Source: Metabacillus litoralis (GTDB lineage: Bacteria > Bacillota > Bacilli > Bacillales > Bacillaceae). Taken from it: a stretch of DNA of 64,000 nt. Below the pieces are notes generated by a model. That model made no database searches and was not told where the DNA came from. It was given only the letters and a program-made list of their open reading frames with translations. The position numbers were made by a program, and so were the translations under genes. Below, one piece after another: positions 54,728-63,032 of this stretch (positions are counted from its first letter, which is position 1; every line of letters starts with the position of its first letter). The DNA lies in assembly GCF_007994985.1 (NCBI RefSeq), contig NZ_VOQF01000006.1, positions 62,001 through 126,000 of the forward strand, read 5' to 3'.

Positions 54728-55132
54728 TTAATATGTTAAAGAAGCTGCAATAATTAAACCAATTGATACTGATAAAAACAATAAAAATAATCCAACTGCT
54801 TGATTGTCTTCATCAATAGCTTTAGTTATATTGAATTTTGGTGTTAGTAGCTCAGCAAGATAAAATATGATAATTTGCATGATTATCGCGATGCTTCCCC
54901 AAATAATCATATCTAAAATATTTACCGAGTTTGCAATTGAAGAATATAACACAATCGCCAATCCTAAAATACGCCCACCGAATGCGTATACTGCTGCTTT
55001 ATTACCATTTTTAATAAGTTCAAATTCTTTATTTTTAGTTGTAACCTCAAAAAGTATGATTCCAATTAACAATAATAAAGTTGCTAATCCAATATAAGAT
55101 AAGGTAGATAAAAATAATTCCGTAAATGTCAT
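54728..55132 (-). CDS. DUF350 (YjfL-like) membrane protein
   Basis: A 134-residue protein with four membrane segments, the DUF350 layout: a first segment (LSYIGLATLLLLIGIILFEV, landmark), a conserved polar turn NGNKAAVYAFGGRILGLAIVL (landmarks NKAAVYAFGG and ILGLAIVL), then YLAELLTPKFNI and DEDNQAVGLFLL. It lies 5 bases after the glutathionylspermidine-synthase-like gene, the same partnership as YjfL-YjfC in E. coli. It is the third gene of the operon. A membrane role in the modification system is inferred from this conserved linkage. Confidence 0.85.
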   Translation of the reverse strand: MTFTELFLSTLSYIGLATLLLLIGIILFEVTTKNKEFELIKNGNKAAVYAFGGRILGLAIVLYSSIANSVNILDMIIWGSIAIIMQIIIFYLAELLTPKFNITKAIDEDNQAVGLFLLFLSVSIGLIIAASLTY

Positions 55133-55137
55133 GCTCT

Positions 55138-56403
55138 TCAGTCCCTTCTTTCCTTTTTTATACCTACTGGCAAAAAGTACGCATTATTGTCCGTGATTTG
55201 GTTTCCAGCACGTAAGCCAATTCCGCAAGCTTTCCCATTAATTAAAAAGCTTCCTATTAAGATTTTTGCTTCCTTTACTCCAGTCACCGTTTTAATTTCT
55301 TGTGAAGGTAATTCAACATATTTCTGATAAACAGGTAGTGATTCCTCATATGTATGATGCTGATCTTCTACCAGTTTTTTTGTGCCTTGAAAGATGGATA
55401 CAGTGTCTCCTTCTCTTCCATAGCTTGGTTTTTTCACATACTTCCACCCTTTTGACAAAAACAAATCTTCTTCTAAATAGGTTGGAAGAAAATAAGCATG
55501 TATCCATTGTTTTTCTTCTGTAGAGAAATACGGAGAATCTATCTCTTTCATACCCCAGATAACTGCTTGAACAGCTTTAGATTGTAAAAGGAAAGCAGAA
55601 ATTGGATTTAACATAATCAACTTATTCGTAAAAACGAGTTCAATCAGCTGAACACCGATCTGATCTCCTGTTTCAGCGGAAACATCTTCTAATAAATGCT
55701 CTAAAGGATATGTTTGTCGATAAAGAACATCAATTCTATTTCCTTCATCATCATACAACCCTTCATTTTTCTTTATTGTCAACTTGTGTAGAGGTACATA
55801 TTTTGCTAAAACATTTGATGTTTCCATTAAAAATTGAGTTGTAAGTTTATCTTCTTCATTCTGATCATGTGAAGTAAACACGATATTAGGATGATTAGAG
55901 AATTGTGTTCGATTAAGAGCTTCACCTAAAGCTTTTCTCATTTCTATACCTAATATAGCTGCTAAGCCCTCATTTGGATCAGTTACATCAAACTCCTGAC
56001 AAAGATAGTTATTCACATGAAAAACTTCCTTTTCAAAAGTAGGCGTATCACTATTTAGTTCTAATACCTTTAATCCTTCTTTTGTTTTCACAAGATCAAC
56101 ACGAGCTATTATTGTTTCAACAGGTAATGCTTTATGCCGTATAAAAGGAAGGATGCTTTGTGGAATATCTAGCTGTAAAAGTGTTTCATCTGGTGAATTA
56201 CGTAATAAATTCGCCGTTTTAAAGAATACTTTTCCAACTCGTTCAGTTACTAATTGTATATCTTTAATATCTTGTTCTGATAGAAATGCCATATCAAACA
56301 ACCCATATTCACTATCATTTAAATCATGCCAGAAAGAATTGATTTCATTATAGCTTTTAGCACGTTTTTTTGTGTGTTCATGTTCATTAAATTCTTGTTC
56401 CAT
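55138..56403 (-). CDS. Glutathionylspermidine-synthase-like ATP-grasp amidoligase
   Basis: A 421-residue enzyme of the YgiC/YjfC branch of the glutathionylspermidine synthase family. These circularly permuted ATP-grasp ligases join carboxylates to amines. Landmarks are ARVDLVKTKEGLKVLELNSDTP (split: ARVDLV, LELNSDTP) near residues 100-120, the PNIVFTSHD strand near 180, KPSYGREGDTVSIF near 328 (ATP-binding), and SFLINGKACGIGLRAG near 385 (the GIGLR end). It has no amidase domain, unlike E. coli GspS. Its ATG overlaps the stop of the lipoprotein gene (TAATG), so the two are translated together. The substrate is unknown. Confidence 0.87.
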   Translation of the reverse strand: MEQEFNEHEHTKKRAKSYNEINSFWHDLNDSEYGLFDMAFLSEQDIKDIQLVTERVGKVFFKTANLLRNSPDETLLQLDIPQSILPFIRHKALPVETIIARVDLVKTKEGLKVLELNSDTPTFEKEVFHVNNYLCQEFDVTDPNEGLAAILGIEMRKALGEALNRTQFSNHPNIVFTSHDQNEEDKLTTQFLMETSNVLAKYVPLHKLTIKKNEGLYDDEGNRIDVLYRQTYPLEHLLEDVSAETGDQIGVQLIELVFTNKLIMLNPISAFLLQSKAVQAVIWGMKEIDSPYFSTEEKQWIHAYFLPTYLEEDLFLSKGWKYVKKPSYGREGDTVSIFQGTKKLVEDQHHTYEESLPVYQKYVELPSQEIKTVTGVKEAKILIGSFLINGKACGIGLRAGNQITDNNAYFLPVGIKKERRD

Positions 56404-56750
56404 TATCCACCGAAACCTCCGCTAGAGCCTGATCCAAATCCAGAGCTGGACTTTGATACTGATCCTCCACCTTTAAATGAACTACTTGACTTATAGCTTT
56501 TATAAGCAGAGCTAGATCTTAAGCTGTTTTTCGATGCAAACCAGCTACCAGCATAAAAATAATGACCTCGATGTGAGGAAGCATCATCATCACACTCCCA
56601 AACTCCTTCATCTGCTTCCCATTCCCAATCACCACAATCTGTTCCTTCTGGAACTGGTGGAAGCTCTTCATCATTTCCACAGCCTGCAGCTGCAATCATC
56701 GTCGCAGAAATTACTCCAGTTAATAGCTGTTTTGTTTTCATCTGTTTCAT
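56403..56750 (-). CDS. Gly/Ser-tailed lipoprotein of the amidoligase operon
   Basis: A 115-residue secreted lipoprotein. The signal peptide ends in the lipobox AAAGC (Cys near residue 24). An acidic, tryptophan- and cysteine-containing part follows (DCGDWEWEADEGVWECDDD, landmark), then YFYAGSWFAS, and a low-complexity Ser/Gly/Lys tail ending GSGSSGGFGG. The same pattern occurs in YgiB/YjfM-type partners of these ligases in E. coli. It is first in the operon and overlaps the ligase start. The GFGG tail is a likely site for modification; this is inference. Confidence 0.75.
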   Translation of the reverse strand: MKQMKTKQLLTGVISATMIAAAGCGNDEELPPVPEGTDCGDWEWEADEGVWECDDDASSHRGHYFYAGSWFASKNSLRSSSAYKSYKSSSSFKGGGSVSKSSSGFGSGSSGGFGG

Positions 56751-56913
56751 TCAACAACCCTCCTTTCATCTTTCTTTATTATATATTCACGCTTAAGAAT
56801 AGGTCATTATAAACATTTCTACCACTAAATAGATCATCCAGCTTAGAAAAATTATCCTTCATTAACCCATCTTATATAGTATAGTAAAAATAACCAATTC
56901 TTTGGAGGTAAAT

Positions 56914-57354
56914 ATGAAAAAAAGTTATAAATTGGAATATAGAATGAATGATGAGCGCAATAATTATCCTGCCTTATACCATTATGATTTTGCAGATCCA
57001 TTTGAAATTTATTGCCGTAGATACTGTGATTTTTTTATTAAAGAAAAACAAGTTTATAAACAAACCTCAACAAGTCTTGAAGAAGAGTACTATGTCATTT
57101 ACGTAGAAAAAGAGACAGAAGAATATATTTTTGAAGATGCTGAAAACTACTCTCATGTTACTCTTGAAGTTCGTGATTATAAAGAATACAATGTATCACC
57201 TTTAATCTTCACATATGATCTATATTCACACGAAGAAGTTCTATCACTAATAGGAAATGATTATTTATGGATCGAAAACGAAGAATACGAAAAAATCTCC
57301 GCCGAAATTGACGAAGATCGCTCAACTTATGTTCTTTATATGACGAAAACGTAA
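56914..57354 (+). CDS. Uncharacterised acidic, Tyr-rich protein
   Basis: A 146-residue soluble protein rich in Glu and Tyr. Strand-like blocks (SYKLEYRMNDERN, EYYVIYVEKETEEYIF, THVTLEVRDYKEYN-like SHVTLEVRDY, PLIFTYDLYSHEEVLSL) suggest a beta-rich fold. I recognise no family. The start at 56914 follows TTTGGAGG. It is divergent from the amidoligase operon and ends in a palindromic terminator. Confidence 0.68.
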   Translation: MKKSYKLEYRMNDERNNYPALYHYDFADPFEIYCRRYCDFFIKEKQVYKQTSTSLEEEYYVIYVEKETEEYIFEDAENYSHVTLEVRDYKEYNVSPLIFTYDLYSHEEVLSLIGNDYLWIENEEYEKISAEIDEDRSTYVLYMTKT

Positions 57355-57378
57355 ATGGGGGTCTGACCCCATTTACAA
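57350..57378. terminator. Palindromic terminator with GGGTCTGACCC
   Basis: GTAAATGGGGGTC (57352-57364) and TGACCCCATTTAC (57365-57377) form a nearly loop-free palindrome between convergent genes and overlap both coding ends. The core matches hairpins at 34329 and 5214. Confidence 0.8.
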
Positions 57379-58128
57379 ACTTTTAACAATAACTTTATCT
57401 TCAATTAGAGCTTTATGAATATCTTTGGCAAACCTGACTGCGTTTTCTCCATCTCCATGAATACAAATTGTGTCTGCCACAATGGGTATTTCAGTTCCAT
57501 TTGTTGTTATTACCTTTTGCTGTTTTACCATCTTGAGAACTTGAAGGATTGCATCTTTTTCAGTTTTGATTAATGCACCTTCTTGAGTTCGAGGTGTTAA
57601 GGTACCATCTTCTTGATAAGTTCGATCTGCAAATACTTCATTTGCCGTTCGCAATCCAATCCTCTTTCCCGCCTCAATTAACTCACTTCCTGAAAGCCCA
57701 TATAAAATCAGCTCTGGATTTACTTTATAAACAGCTTCTGCTATCACTTCTGCCATTCCTTTATTTTTAGCTGCCATGTTATATAAAGCACCATGTGGTT
57801 TTACATGATTAAGCACTCCACCTTCAGACGTAACGAAACCGTTTAGAGCACCTATTTGATAGATCATTAAATCATATATCTCTTGAAGTGAAAGAGACAT
57901 ATTTCTCCTACCAAATCCAACCAAATCATCAAAACCAGGGTGTGCACCAATACTTACAGAATGATTCATAGCTAATATAACTGTTTTTCTCATAGTTGTA
58001 GCATCACCTGCATGAAATCCACATGCTACATTTGCCGAAGTGATCACTGTAATGATATTTTCATCTGCACCAATCTTATACGAACCAAAGCTCTCTCCCA
58101 TATCGCAATTCAAATCAACCTGCATCAT
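57373..58128 (-). CDS. pxpA: 5-oxoprolinase subunit PxpA (LamB/YcsF)
   Basis: A 251-residue LamB/YcsF family protein, the catalytic partner of the ATP-dependent 5-oxoprolinase that opens pyroglutamate to glutamate. Landmarks are [12 protein letters not shown] at the N-terminus, [11 protein letters not shown] near residue 34 (metal-type residues), [18 protein letters not shown] near 62, [10 protein letters not shown] near 112, and ICIHGDG near 224. It overlaps the end of pxpC by about 14 bases and is last in pxpB-pxpC-pxpA. Confidence 0.92.
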   Translation of the reverse strand: MMQVDLNCDMGESFGSYKIGADENIITVITSANVACGFHAGDATTMRKTVILAMNHSVSIGAHPGFDDLVGFGRRNMSLSLQEIYDLMIYQIGALNGFVTSEGGVLNHVKPHGALYNMAAKNKGMAEVIAEAVYKVNPELILYGLSGSELIEAGKRIGLRTANEVFADRTYQEDGTLTPRTQEGALIKTEKDAILQVLKMVKQQKVITTNGTEIPIVADTICIHGDGENAVRFAKDIHKALIEDKVIVKSL

Positions 58129-59146
58129 GCTCCATCCTCCTAATGGCTAAAAGCAATCCAATTTTCAATTCTTTAACAAGATCTTCTCGATCAATTAATA
58201 ATTTTTGTGCTTTTTCAAGCGATATTTCTTCAAAGGATAGTTTCTCACCAGGTATTACCTGAGAAAGGATTGGTAAATCAATGCTTGCAACATAGCCAAT
58301 TTTAGGATACCCACCAACTGTTTGGCGATCTGCCATTAATATGATTGGCTGTCCATCAGGTGGAACTTGAATTGTTCCCATTGTTACAGCCTCTGATAAA
58401 AGATCTATATTTTGTTTTAACTCTAGTTTAAATGACTCCAGGCGATACCCCATTCGATCTGAATTTGTCAGCACTTGAAAAGACTCTTTTCTAAAGCGTT
58501 CCAAAGATTCTTTAGTAAAATCAAAGAATTGTGGACCTTTTATAAAACGAATAGGTGATTTTTTACTATACATTTCTATGAGACTAGTACTAACTGTCCA
58601 AGGTACATACCTAAAAGCTTCTGCAGTAGTAATATGCGATTTGAAATAGTTATAAAGTATTTGTGTAAACTCACTGATTGCTTCTTTTTTATGTAACACA
58701 TCATCTTTTCTTAATAGTCGTCCATTATAGCCACCAATTTTTCCTCTACTGTATGTACTACTACTGTTCATAACAACAGGAACATCCAATCCTCCAGCAA
58801 TAGCTAAATAACTACGACATCCTTTGATTGGTCGACCAAACGTTAAAGTACTACCTTCTTTTATATAAATAGGTTTCCATAGAGGAATGGTTAAACCATT
58901 GATTTTTGCAGATAAATCAGCTCCACATAGTGAAATAATAGCTTCATTACGAAAAGTCAACGTTGGACCAATTAAAGTAACTTCTAAAAGGGGCTCATGA
59001 TCATTATTCCCCACTAAAGCATTGGCGATTATTGCTGCATGTTCATCCATTACACCACTAACAACAACTCCATATTCCTGAAAACCATATCTACCTGTAT
59101 CTTGAACTGTCGTTGATAACCCAGGTTCGATAACATCAATTGTCAT
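58115..59146 (-). CDS. pxpC: 5-oxoprolinase subunit PxpC
   Basis: A 343-residue biotin-dependent-carboxyltransferase-like protein (KipA family). Landmarks are [19 protein letters not shown] at the N-terminus (GLxTTVQDxGR), [11 protein letters not shown] near 89, [12 protein letters not shown] near 122, SDRMGYRLE near 230, and [16 protein letters not shown] near 270. With PxpB it forms the complex that works with PxpA on 5-oxoproline. The ATG at 59146 (after GGGAGG) is preferred over a TTG one codon earlier. Its start overlaps the pxpB stop by one base. Confidence 0.92.
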   Translation of the reverse strand: MTIDVIEPGLSTTVQDTGRYGFQEYGVVVSGVMDEHAAIIANALVGNNDHEPLLEVTLIGPTLTFRNEAIISLCGADLSAKINGLTIPLWKPIYIKEGSTLTFGRPIKGCRSYLAIAGGLDVPVVMNSSSTYSRGKIGGYNGRLLRKDDVLHKKEAISEFTQILYNYFKSHITTAEAFRYVPWTVSTSLIEMYSKKSPIRFIKGPQFFDFTKESLERFRKESFQVLTNSDRMGYRLESFKLELKQNIDLLSEAVTMGTIQVPPDGQPIILMADRQTVGGYPKIGYVASIDLPILSQVIPGEKLSFEEISLEKAQKLLIDREDLVKELKIGLLLAIRRMEHDAG

Positions 59147-59856
59147 CAACTCACCTCCCAGTTCTCATATTGCTCTTGGGTAATAGGTGTAAATTTCACA
59201 ACATCACCTGCTTTTAAAAGACTTGGTTGTTCTCTTTCTACATCAAAAAGCTTGATTGGGGTTCGACCAATTAATTGCCATCCACCAGGACTTTCTATTG
59301 GATATATTCCTGTTTGTTCTCCACCGATTCCAACACTTCCAATAGGAATCATGTTTCTCGGTGTCGACTTTCTCGGTGTTGCAATTTTTTCTGACATCCC
59401 ACCTAAATAAGGAAAGCCTGGAGCAAAACCAATCATATAGACAAGATAATCCTGATTAGAATGTATGTTTATGACCTGCTGTTCTGTAAGTTGATGAATT
59501 TTTGCTACCTCCGCTAAGTCTGGTCCATATTTGCCACCATAACATACTGGAATCAAGATTGTTTTAGTTTGATCTGTATTTTCCGTTATGTTAATAGATG
59601 AAATAATAGTTGACAAAATCCTTACAACCTCACTATAAGGAGACTCGTTAATAGAATTTAAAACAAGATCTTTCGGTTCATAGAAAACGGTAACAGTGGT
59701 ATAGCTTGGTGTTACCTCAATCATTCCAGTAAAAGGATTTGATTTTAAATGTTCACATAGAAGCTTTACCTTTTTATGAGTAGTAATGTTGATCTCTTTA
59801 CCCATTTTTATCGTTACTGCTCGATCTCCCTGTGGGAAAAACGTAAATTCATCCAT
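59146..59856 (-). CDS. pxpB: 5-oxoprolinase subunit PxpB
   Basis: A 236-residue KipI/allophanate-hydrolase-C-like protein. Landmarks are FPQGDRAVTIKMG at the N-terminus, PVCYGGKYGPDL near 108, VYMIGFAPGFPYLGGM near 138, and GIYPIESPGGWQLIGRTP near 190. In B. subtilis KipI was first described as an inhibitor of sporulation kinase A, but the family function is 5-oxoprolinase with PxpC and PxpA. GAGGGGAAT precedes the ATG. It opens the three-gene operon, 363 bases after proA and behind a terminator. Confidence 0.93.
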   Translation of the reverse strand: MDEFTFFPQGDRAVTIKMGKEINITTHKKVKLLCEHLKSNPFTGMIEVTPSYTTVTVFYEPKDLVLNSINESPYSEVVRILSTIISSINITENTDQTKTILIPVCYGGKYGPDLAEVAKIHQLTEQQVINIHSNQDYLVYMIGFAPGFPYLGGMSEKIATPRKSTPRNMIPIGSVGIGGEQTGIYPIESPGGWQLIGRTPIKLFDVEREQPSLLKAGDVVKFTPITQEQYENWEVS

Positions 59857-60133
59857 AATTCCCCTCCTCTTATTTTCAGACGATGATTTAAGTTCGTTCA
59901 GTTAAATACCAACCTTAGTAAAAACAGCTCAAGTTTAATATTGATTGCATGTATCCTTTACACTTGCCCTTTACGCAAAATGTATTAATTACCTTTATTT
60001 TAACATTTTCTAATGTATTTTCTCTAACCCGGGACAATTGCTAATAGGAGTTTCTACTATTCTTTCCCGTTGTCAGCCGAACAACCTTTAGAGAAAATCA
60101 CCCTTCACCACAAATGCTATAAAAAATGGATAC

Positions 60134-60180
60134 AAAAAAAGAAGAAGATCACTTTGTATCAAAGGACTAATTTCTTCTTC
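60134..60180 (-). terminator. Terminator of proBA
   Basis: GAAGAAGA (60141-60148) pairs with TCTTCTTC (60173-60180) around an inner CTTTG/CAAAG stem, and the minus strand continues into TTTTTTT. The rest of 59857-60133 must hold the pxp promoter; no gene is seen. Confidence 0.75.
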
Positions 60181-60218
60181 TCATCATAGGCTTTATTCTA
60201 TTTTAACAAATAACTTTA

Positions 60219-61463
60219 CTAACGAGTTTGACCTGTTCCATAAACAAAGAACTTACTAGAAGTTAGGGCAGGTAATCCCATTGGACCTCTAGCATGAAGT
60301 TTTTGCGTGCTAATACCGATCTCTGCACCATAACCAAACTCTGATCCATCAGTAAAGCGAGTGGAAGCATTATGATAGACAGCTGCAGCATCTACTTTGT
60401 TAAGAAATTTCTTTGCATTAAGTTCGTCTTCTGTTACGATCGCCTCAGAATGATTTGTTCCATATTTATTAATATGATAAATCGCTTCATCTACACCAGT
60501 TATTACCTTGATACTAACTGTTAGTGCTAAATACTCTGTATACCAATCTTCTTCAGTTGCCAATTTCGCTGCACCAAATACGCTACTCACAACTTCGTCA
60601 CCATATATTTCTACTTCTTGACTGTTTAAAGCATCTAATAAATCTTTTCCATATTGTGCAAACCATTTTTCTTCTACTAAAATGGTTTCAACGGAATTAC
60701 ACACAGACGGACGCTGAACCTTTCCATTTAACACAATATTTTCGGCCATTTTATAGTCAGCGGAATGATCAATAAAAACATGACAATTACCCGCTCCTGT
60801 TTCAAGAACAGGAACTGTTGATTCTCTTACAACAGTATCAATCAAATTCTTTCCACCACGAGGAATTAGTACATCAAGATATTCTTTTAAATGAAAAAGC
60901 TGTTTTGCTGTTTCTCGACTTGTATCTTCTATAAGTTGAACTGCATCCTTTGGTAACTTGCTTACTTGTAACGATTTATGAATGGATTTCACAAGAGCTT
61001 GATTAGAAAAACTCGCTGAAGAACTACCTCTTAAAATAACAGCATTCCCTGTTTTTAGTGCTAGTGTTGCAGCATCAACTGTTACATTAGGTCTTGCTTC
61101 ATAAATCATCCCTATTACACCAAGTGGAACTCGCTTTTTCTTAACAAGCAAGCCATTTTCTTTTTCAATTGTTTCCAGTTCCTCGCCAACTGGATCTTCT
61201 AATTTAATGAGCATCCTTATAGCGTCTGCTATATCGTGAATTCTTTTTTCATTTAACATGATTCTATCAAGCACACTATCTGTTAAACCATTGCGTTTTC
61301 CTGCTTCTAAATCTTTTGCATTTTCACTTATAATAAATTCTTTATCATCGATCAATTGATTTGCTATTAACGCTAAAGCATTGTTCTTATCTTCTGTTGA
61401 AATATCAACCATAACAAAACTAGCTTCTTTGGCAGCTTTTCCTTTTGCTAACACTTCACTCAT
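60219..61463 (-). CDS. proA: Glutamate-5-semialdehyde dehydrogenase ProA
   Basis: A 414-residue NADPH-dependent reductase that turns gamma-glutamyl phosphate into glutamate semialdehyde, the second step of proline synthesis. Landmarks are [14 protein letters not shown] near 115, [15 protein letters not shown] near 133, and the catalytic Cys in [12 protein letters not shown] near 250. The C-terminal [19 protein letters not shown] is intact. The ATG at 61463 follows AAGGAGGGC; the frame extends ten codons upstream without support. It starts 2 bases after the proB stop, so the two are coupled. Confidence 0.95.
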   Translation of the reverse strand: MSEVLAKGKAAKEASFVMVDISTEDKNNALALIANQLIDDKEFIISENAKDLEAGKRNGLTDSVLDRIMLNEKRIHDIADAIRMLIKLEDPVGEELETIEKENGLLVKKKRVPLGVIGMIYEARPNVTVDAATLALKTGNAVILRGSSSASFSNQALVKSIHKSLQVSKLPKDAVQLIEDTSRETAKQLFHLKEYLDVLIPRGGKNLIDTVVRESTVPVLETGAGNCHVFIDHSADYKMAENIVLNGKVQRPSVCNSVETILVEEKWFAQYGKDLLDALNSQEVEIYGDEVVSSVFGAAKLATEEDWYTEYLALTVSIKVITGVDEAIYHINKYGTNHSEAIVTEDELNAKKFLNKVDAAAVYHNASTRFTDGSEFGYGAEIGISTQKLHARGPMGLPALTSSKFFVYGTGQTR

Positions 61464-61465
61464 CT

Positions 61466-62572
61466 TTAGAGCCCTCCTTCTGCTTTTACCCATTTATTTC
61501 GATGAATAACAACAATAGATGAAACAACTTCTTTTAATTCATCACTTCTTTTCCCCATCAGCTCTTGTAATTCTTCTGATGAAAACAAAACCTCGCCTTT
61601 CCCAAGTAAACCATTAGGACCTCTTACCTCGACCACATCACATTGTGCAAAGTTCCCATTAAAATCAATTACTCCTGCAGGCAAAAGACTTTTCCCTTTA
61701 TATAAAAGCGCATCTTCTGCACCTTGATCAACGTGAATGGTACCTGATACCTCGGAATGAAAGGCAATCCATTGGCGACTATTATTTATTGATGATAATC
61801 CTTCTTTACCGATATAAGTTCCATTCCCATCACCTTGAAGAATCTCTATTAATTTTTGATTTCCTTTACCTAAACCAATAAAGACTTGTACACCTAGATT
61901 TAAAGCAGTTTTAGCAGCCATGAGCTTTGACTTCATTCCTCCAGTTCCTACTTTAGATCCAGCTCCCTGAGCAGCTTGTAACATGCTATCAGTAACTTCA
62001 GATAAAAAATTAATTTTTCGAGCTAAAGGGTTTGAACGTGGATTAGAATCATACAAGCCATTTATATCCGTTAAGATAATTAATTGATCAGCATGAATAA
62101 GTCCACTAACAAGAGCAGATAACATATCATTATCACCAAATGTTAACTCTTCAACTGAAACAGTATCATTTTCATTTATAATTGGTAAAATTCCTCTTTC
62201 TAAAAGCTCTGTTATCGTAGCATAAGCATTTTTATATCTTTCCTGCTTTGAAAAGTCGTTGCGAGTTAACAAAATTTGTGCTGGCTTTATATCAAATTGA
62301 TTTAATTTTTCAAGATAGGATTGAACTAATAAGCCCTGACCAACAGCTGCGGCAGCTTGCTTCCCTTTTAATGTAATTGGTCTTGTTGGATATCCTAGAT
62401 GTGTAAAACCAGCTGCAACTGCACCTGATGAAACAAGTAAAACCTCATGTCCAAATTCACGAAGTGCAGCAACAGCTTGGACATGATCAGATAATTTTTC
62501 TTGATCGATTTGTCCTTTTGCATTCGTGAGCGAACTACTACCTATTTTTACAACAATTCGCTTTTTATCCAT
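61466..62572 (-). CDS. proB: Glutamate 5-kinase ProB
   Basis: A 368-residue kinase that makes gamma-glutamyl phosphate. The amino-acid kinase domain has VVKIGSSSL at the N-terminus, [11 protein letters not shown] near 45, INENDTVS near 135, [12 protein letters not shown] near 166, and [12 protein letters not shown] near 208. A C-terminal PUA domain (about 275-365) is present, as in other ProB proteins. GAGGAACAG precedes the ATG. It is the first gene behind a proline T-box leader, so expression rises when charged tRNA-Pro is scarce. Confidence 0.95.
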   Translation of the reverse strand: MDKKRIVVKIGSSSLTNAKGQIDQEKLSDHVQAVAALREFGHEVLLVSSGAVAAGFTHLGYPTRPITLKGKQAAAAVGQGLLVQSYLEKLNQFDIKPAQILLTRNDFSKQERYKNAYATITELLERGILPIINENDTVSVEELTFGDNDMLSALVSGLIHADQLIILTDINGLYDSNPRSNPLARKINFLSEVTDSMLQAAQGAGSKVGTGGMKSKLMAAKTALNLGVQVFIGLGKGNQKLIEILQGDGNGTYIGKEGLSSINNSRQWIAFHSEVSGTIHVDQGAEDALLYKGKSLLPAGVIDFNGNFAQCDVVEVRGPNGLLGKGEVLFSSEELQELMGKRSDELKEVVSSIVVIHRNKWVKAEGGL

Positions 62573-62644
62573 TTCTGTTCCTCCACTACTGTTTTCCTTA
62601 TAAATTGATTAATTTTGTTTTTCCAAAATCATATCAAAATTTCC

Positions 62645-62964
62645 CATGCAAAAAGCCCCAATCATCCTAAAAATAAGGACGAAAGGAGCTCTGCTTCCGT
62701 GGTACCACCTTGTTTGGATTCTATCATTATTTACCAATATACGTAAATAACACATCCCACTTAATCCTACTAACGCTAGGAACACGCTTATGTTTTCACA
62801 AGACTCAAAAGGTAGGTTCTGTGGCTTTTACATTATGAAGTCTCTCAGCTAATAAACTTCACTCTCTGAAATTAAAAGGTCCACATACTAGTCCTTTTTA
62901 TATACGTTCTATATATGATTTTCATTGATTTTTTAATTTAAACACAACATCTACAGCTAAGTTT
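62645..62964 (-). promoter_or_regulatory. Proline (CCU) T-box riboswitch leader
   Basis: On the minus strand the T-box sequence AAGGTGGTACCACGG (62711-62697) is followed by a terminator that it can compete with (GAGCTCC...GGGGCTTTTT, about 62690-62649). Upstream is a long stem region with a specifier loop GAACCTACC in which CCT (62816-62814) reads as proline codon CCU. This matches the known proline T-box control of proBA in Bacillus. Confidence 0.9.
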
Positions 62965-62970
62965 TACATT

Positions 62971-62999
62971 ATTATGGCGATTATTTTTGTAACTGTCAA
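62971..62999 (-). promoter_or_regulatory. Promoter of the proBA T-box leader
   Basis: TTGACA (62999-62994) and CATAAT (62976-62971) are 17 bases apart, a near-consensus sigma-A promoter giving a leader of about 390 bases. Confidence 0.85.
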
Positions 63000-63032
63000 G
63001 TAGTCAAAAATAACTTTTTGAAAATTTGAAAA

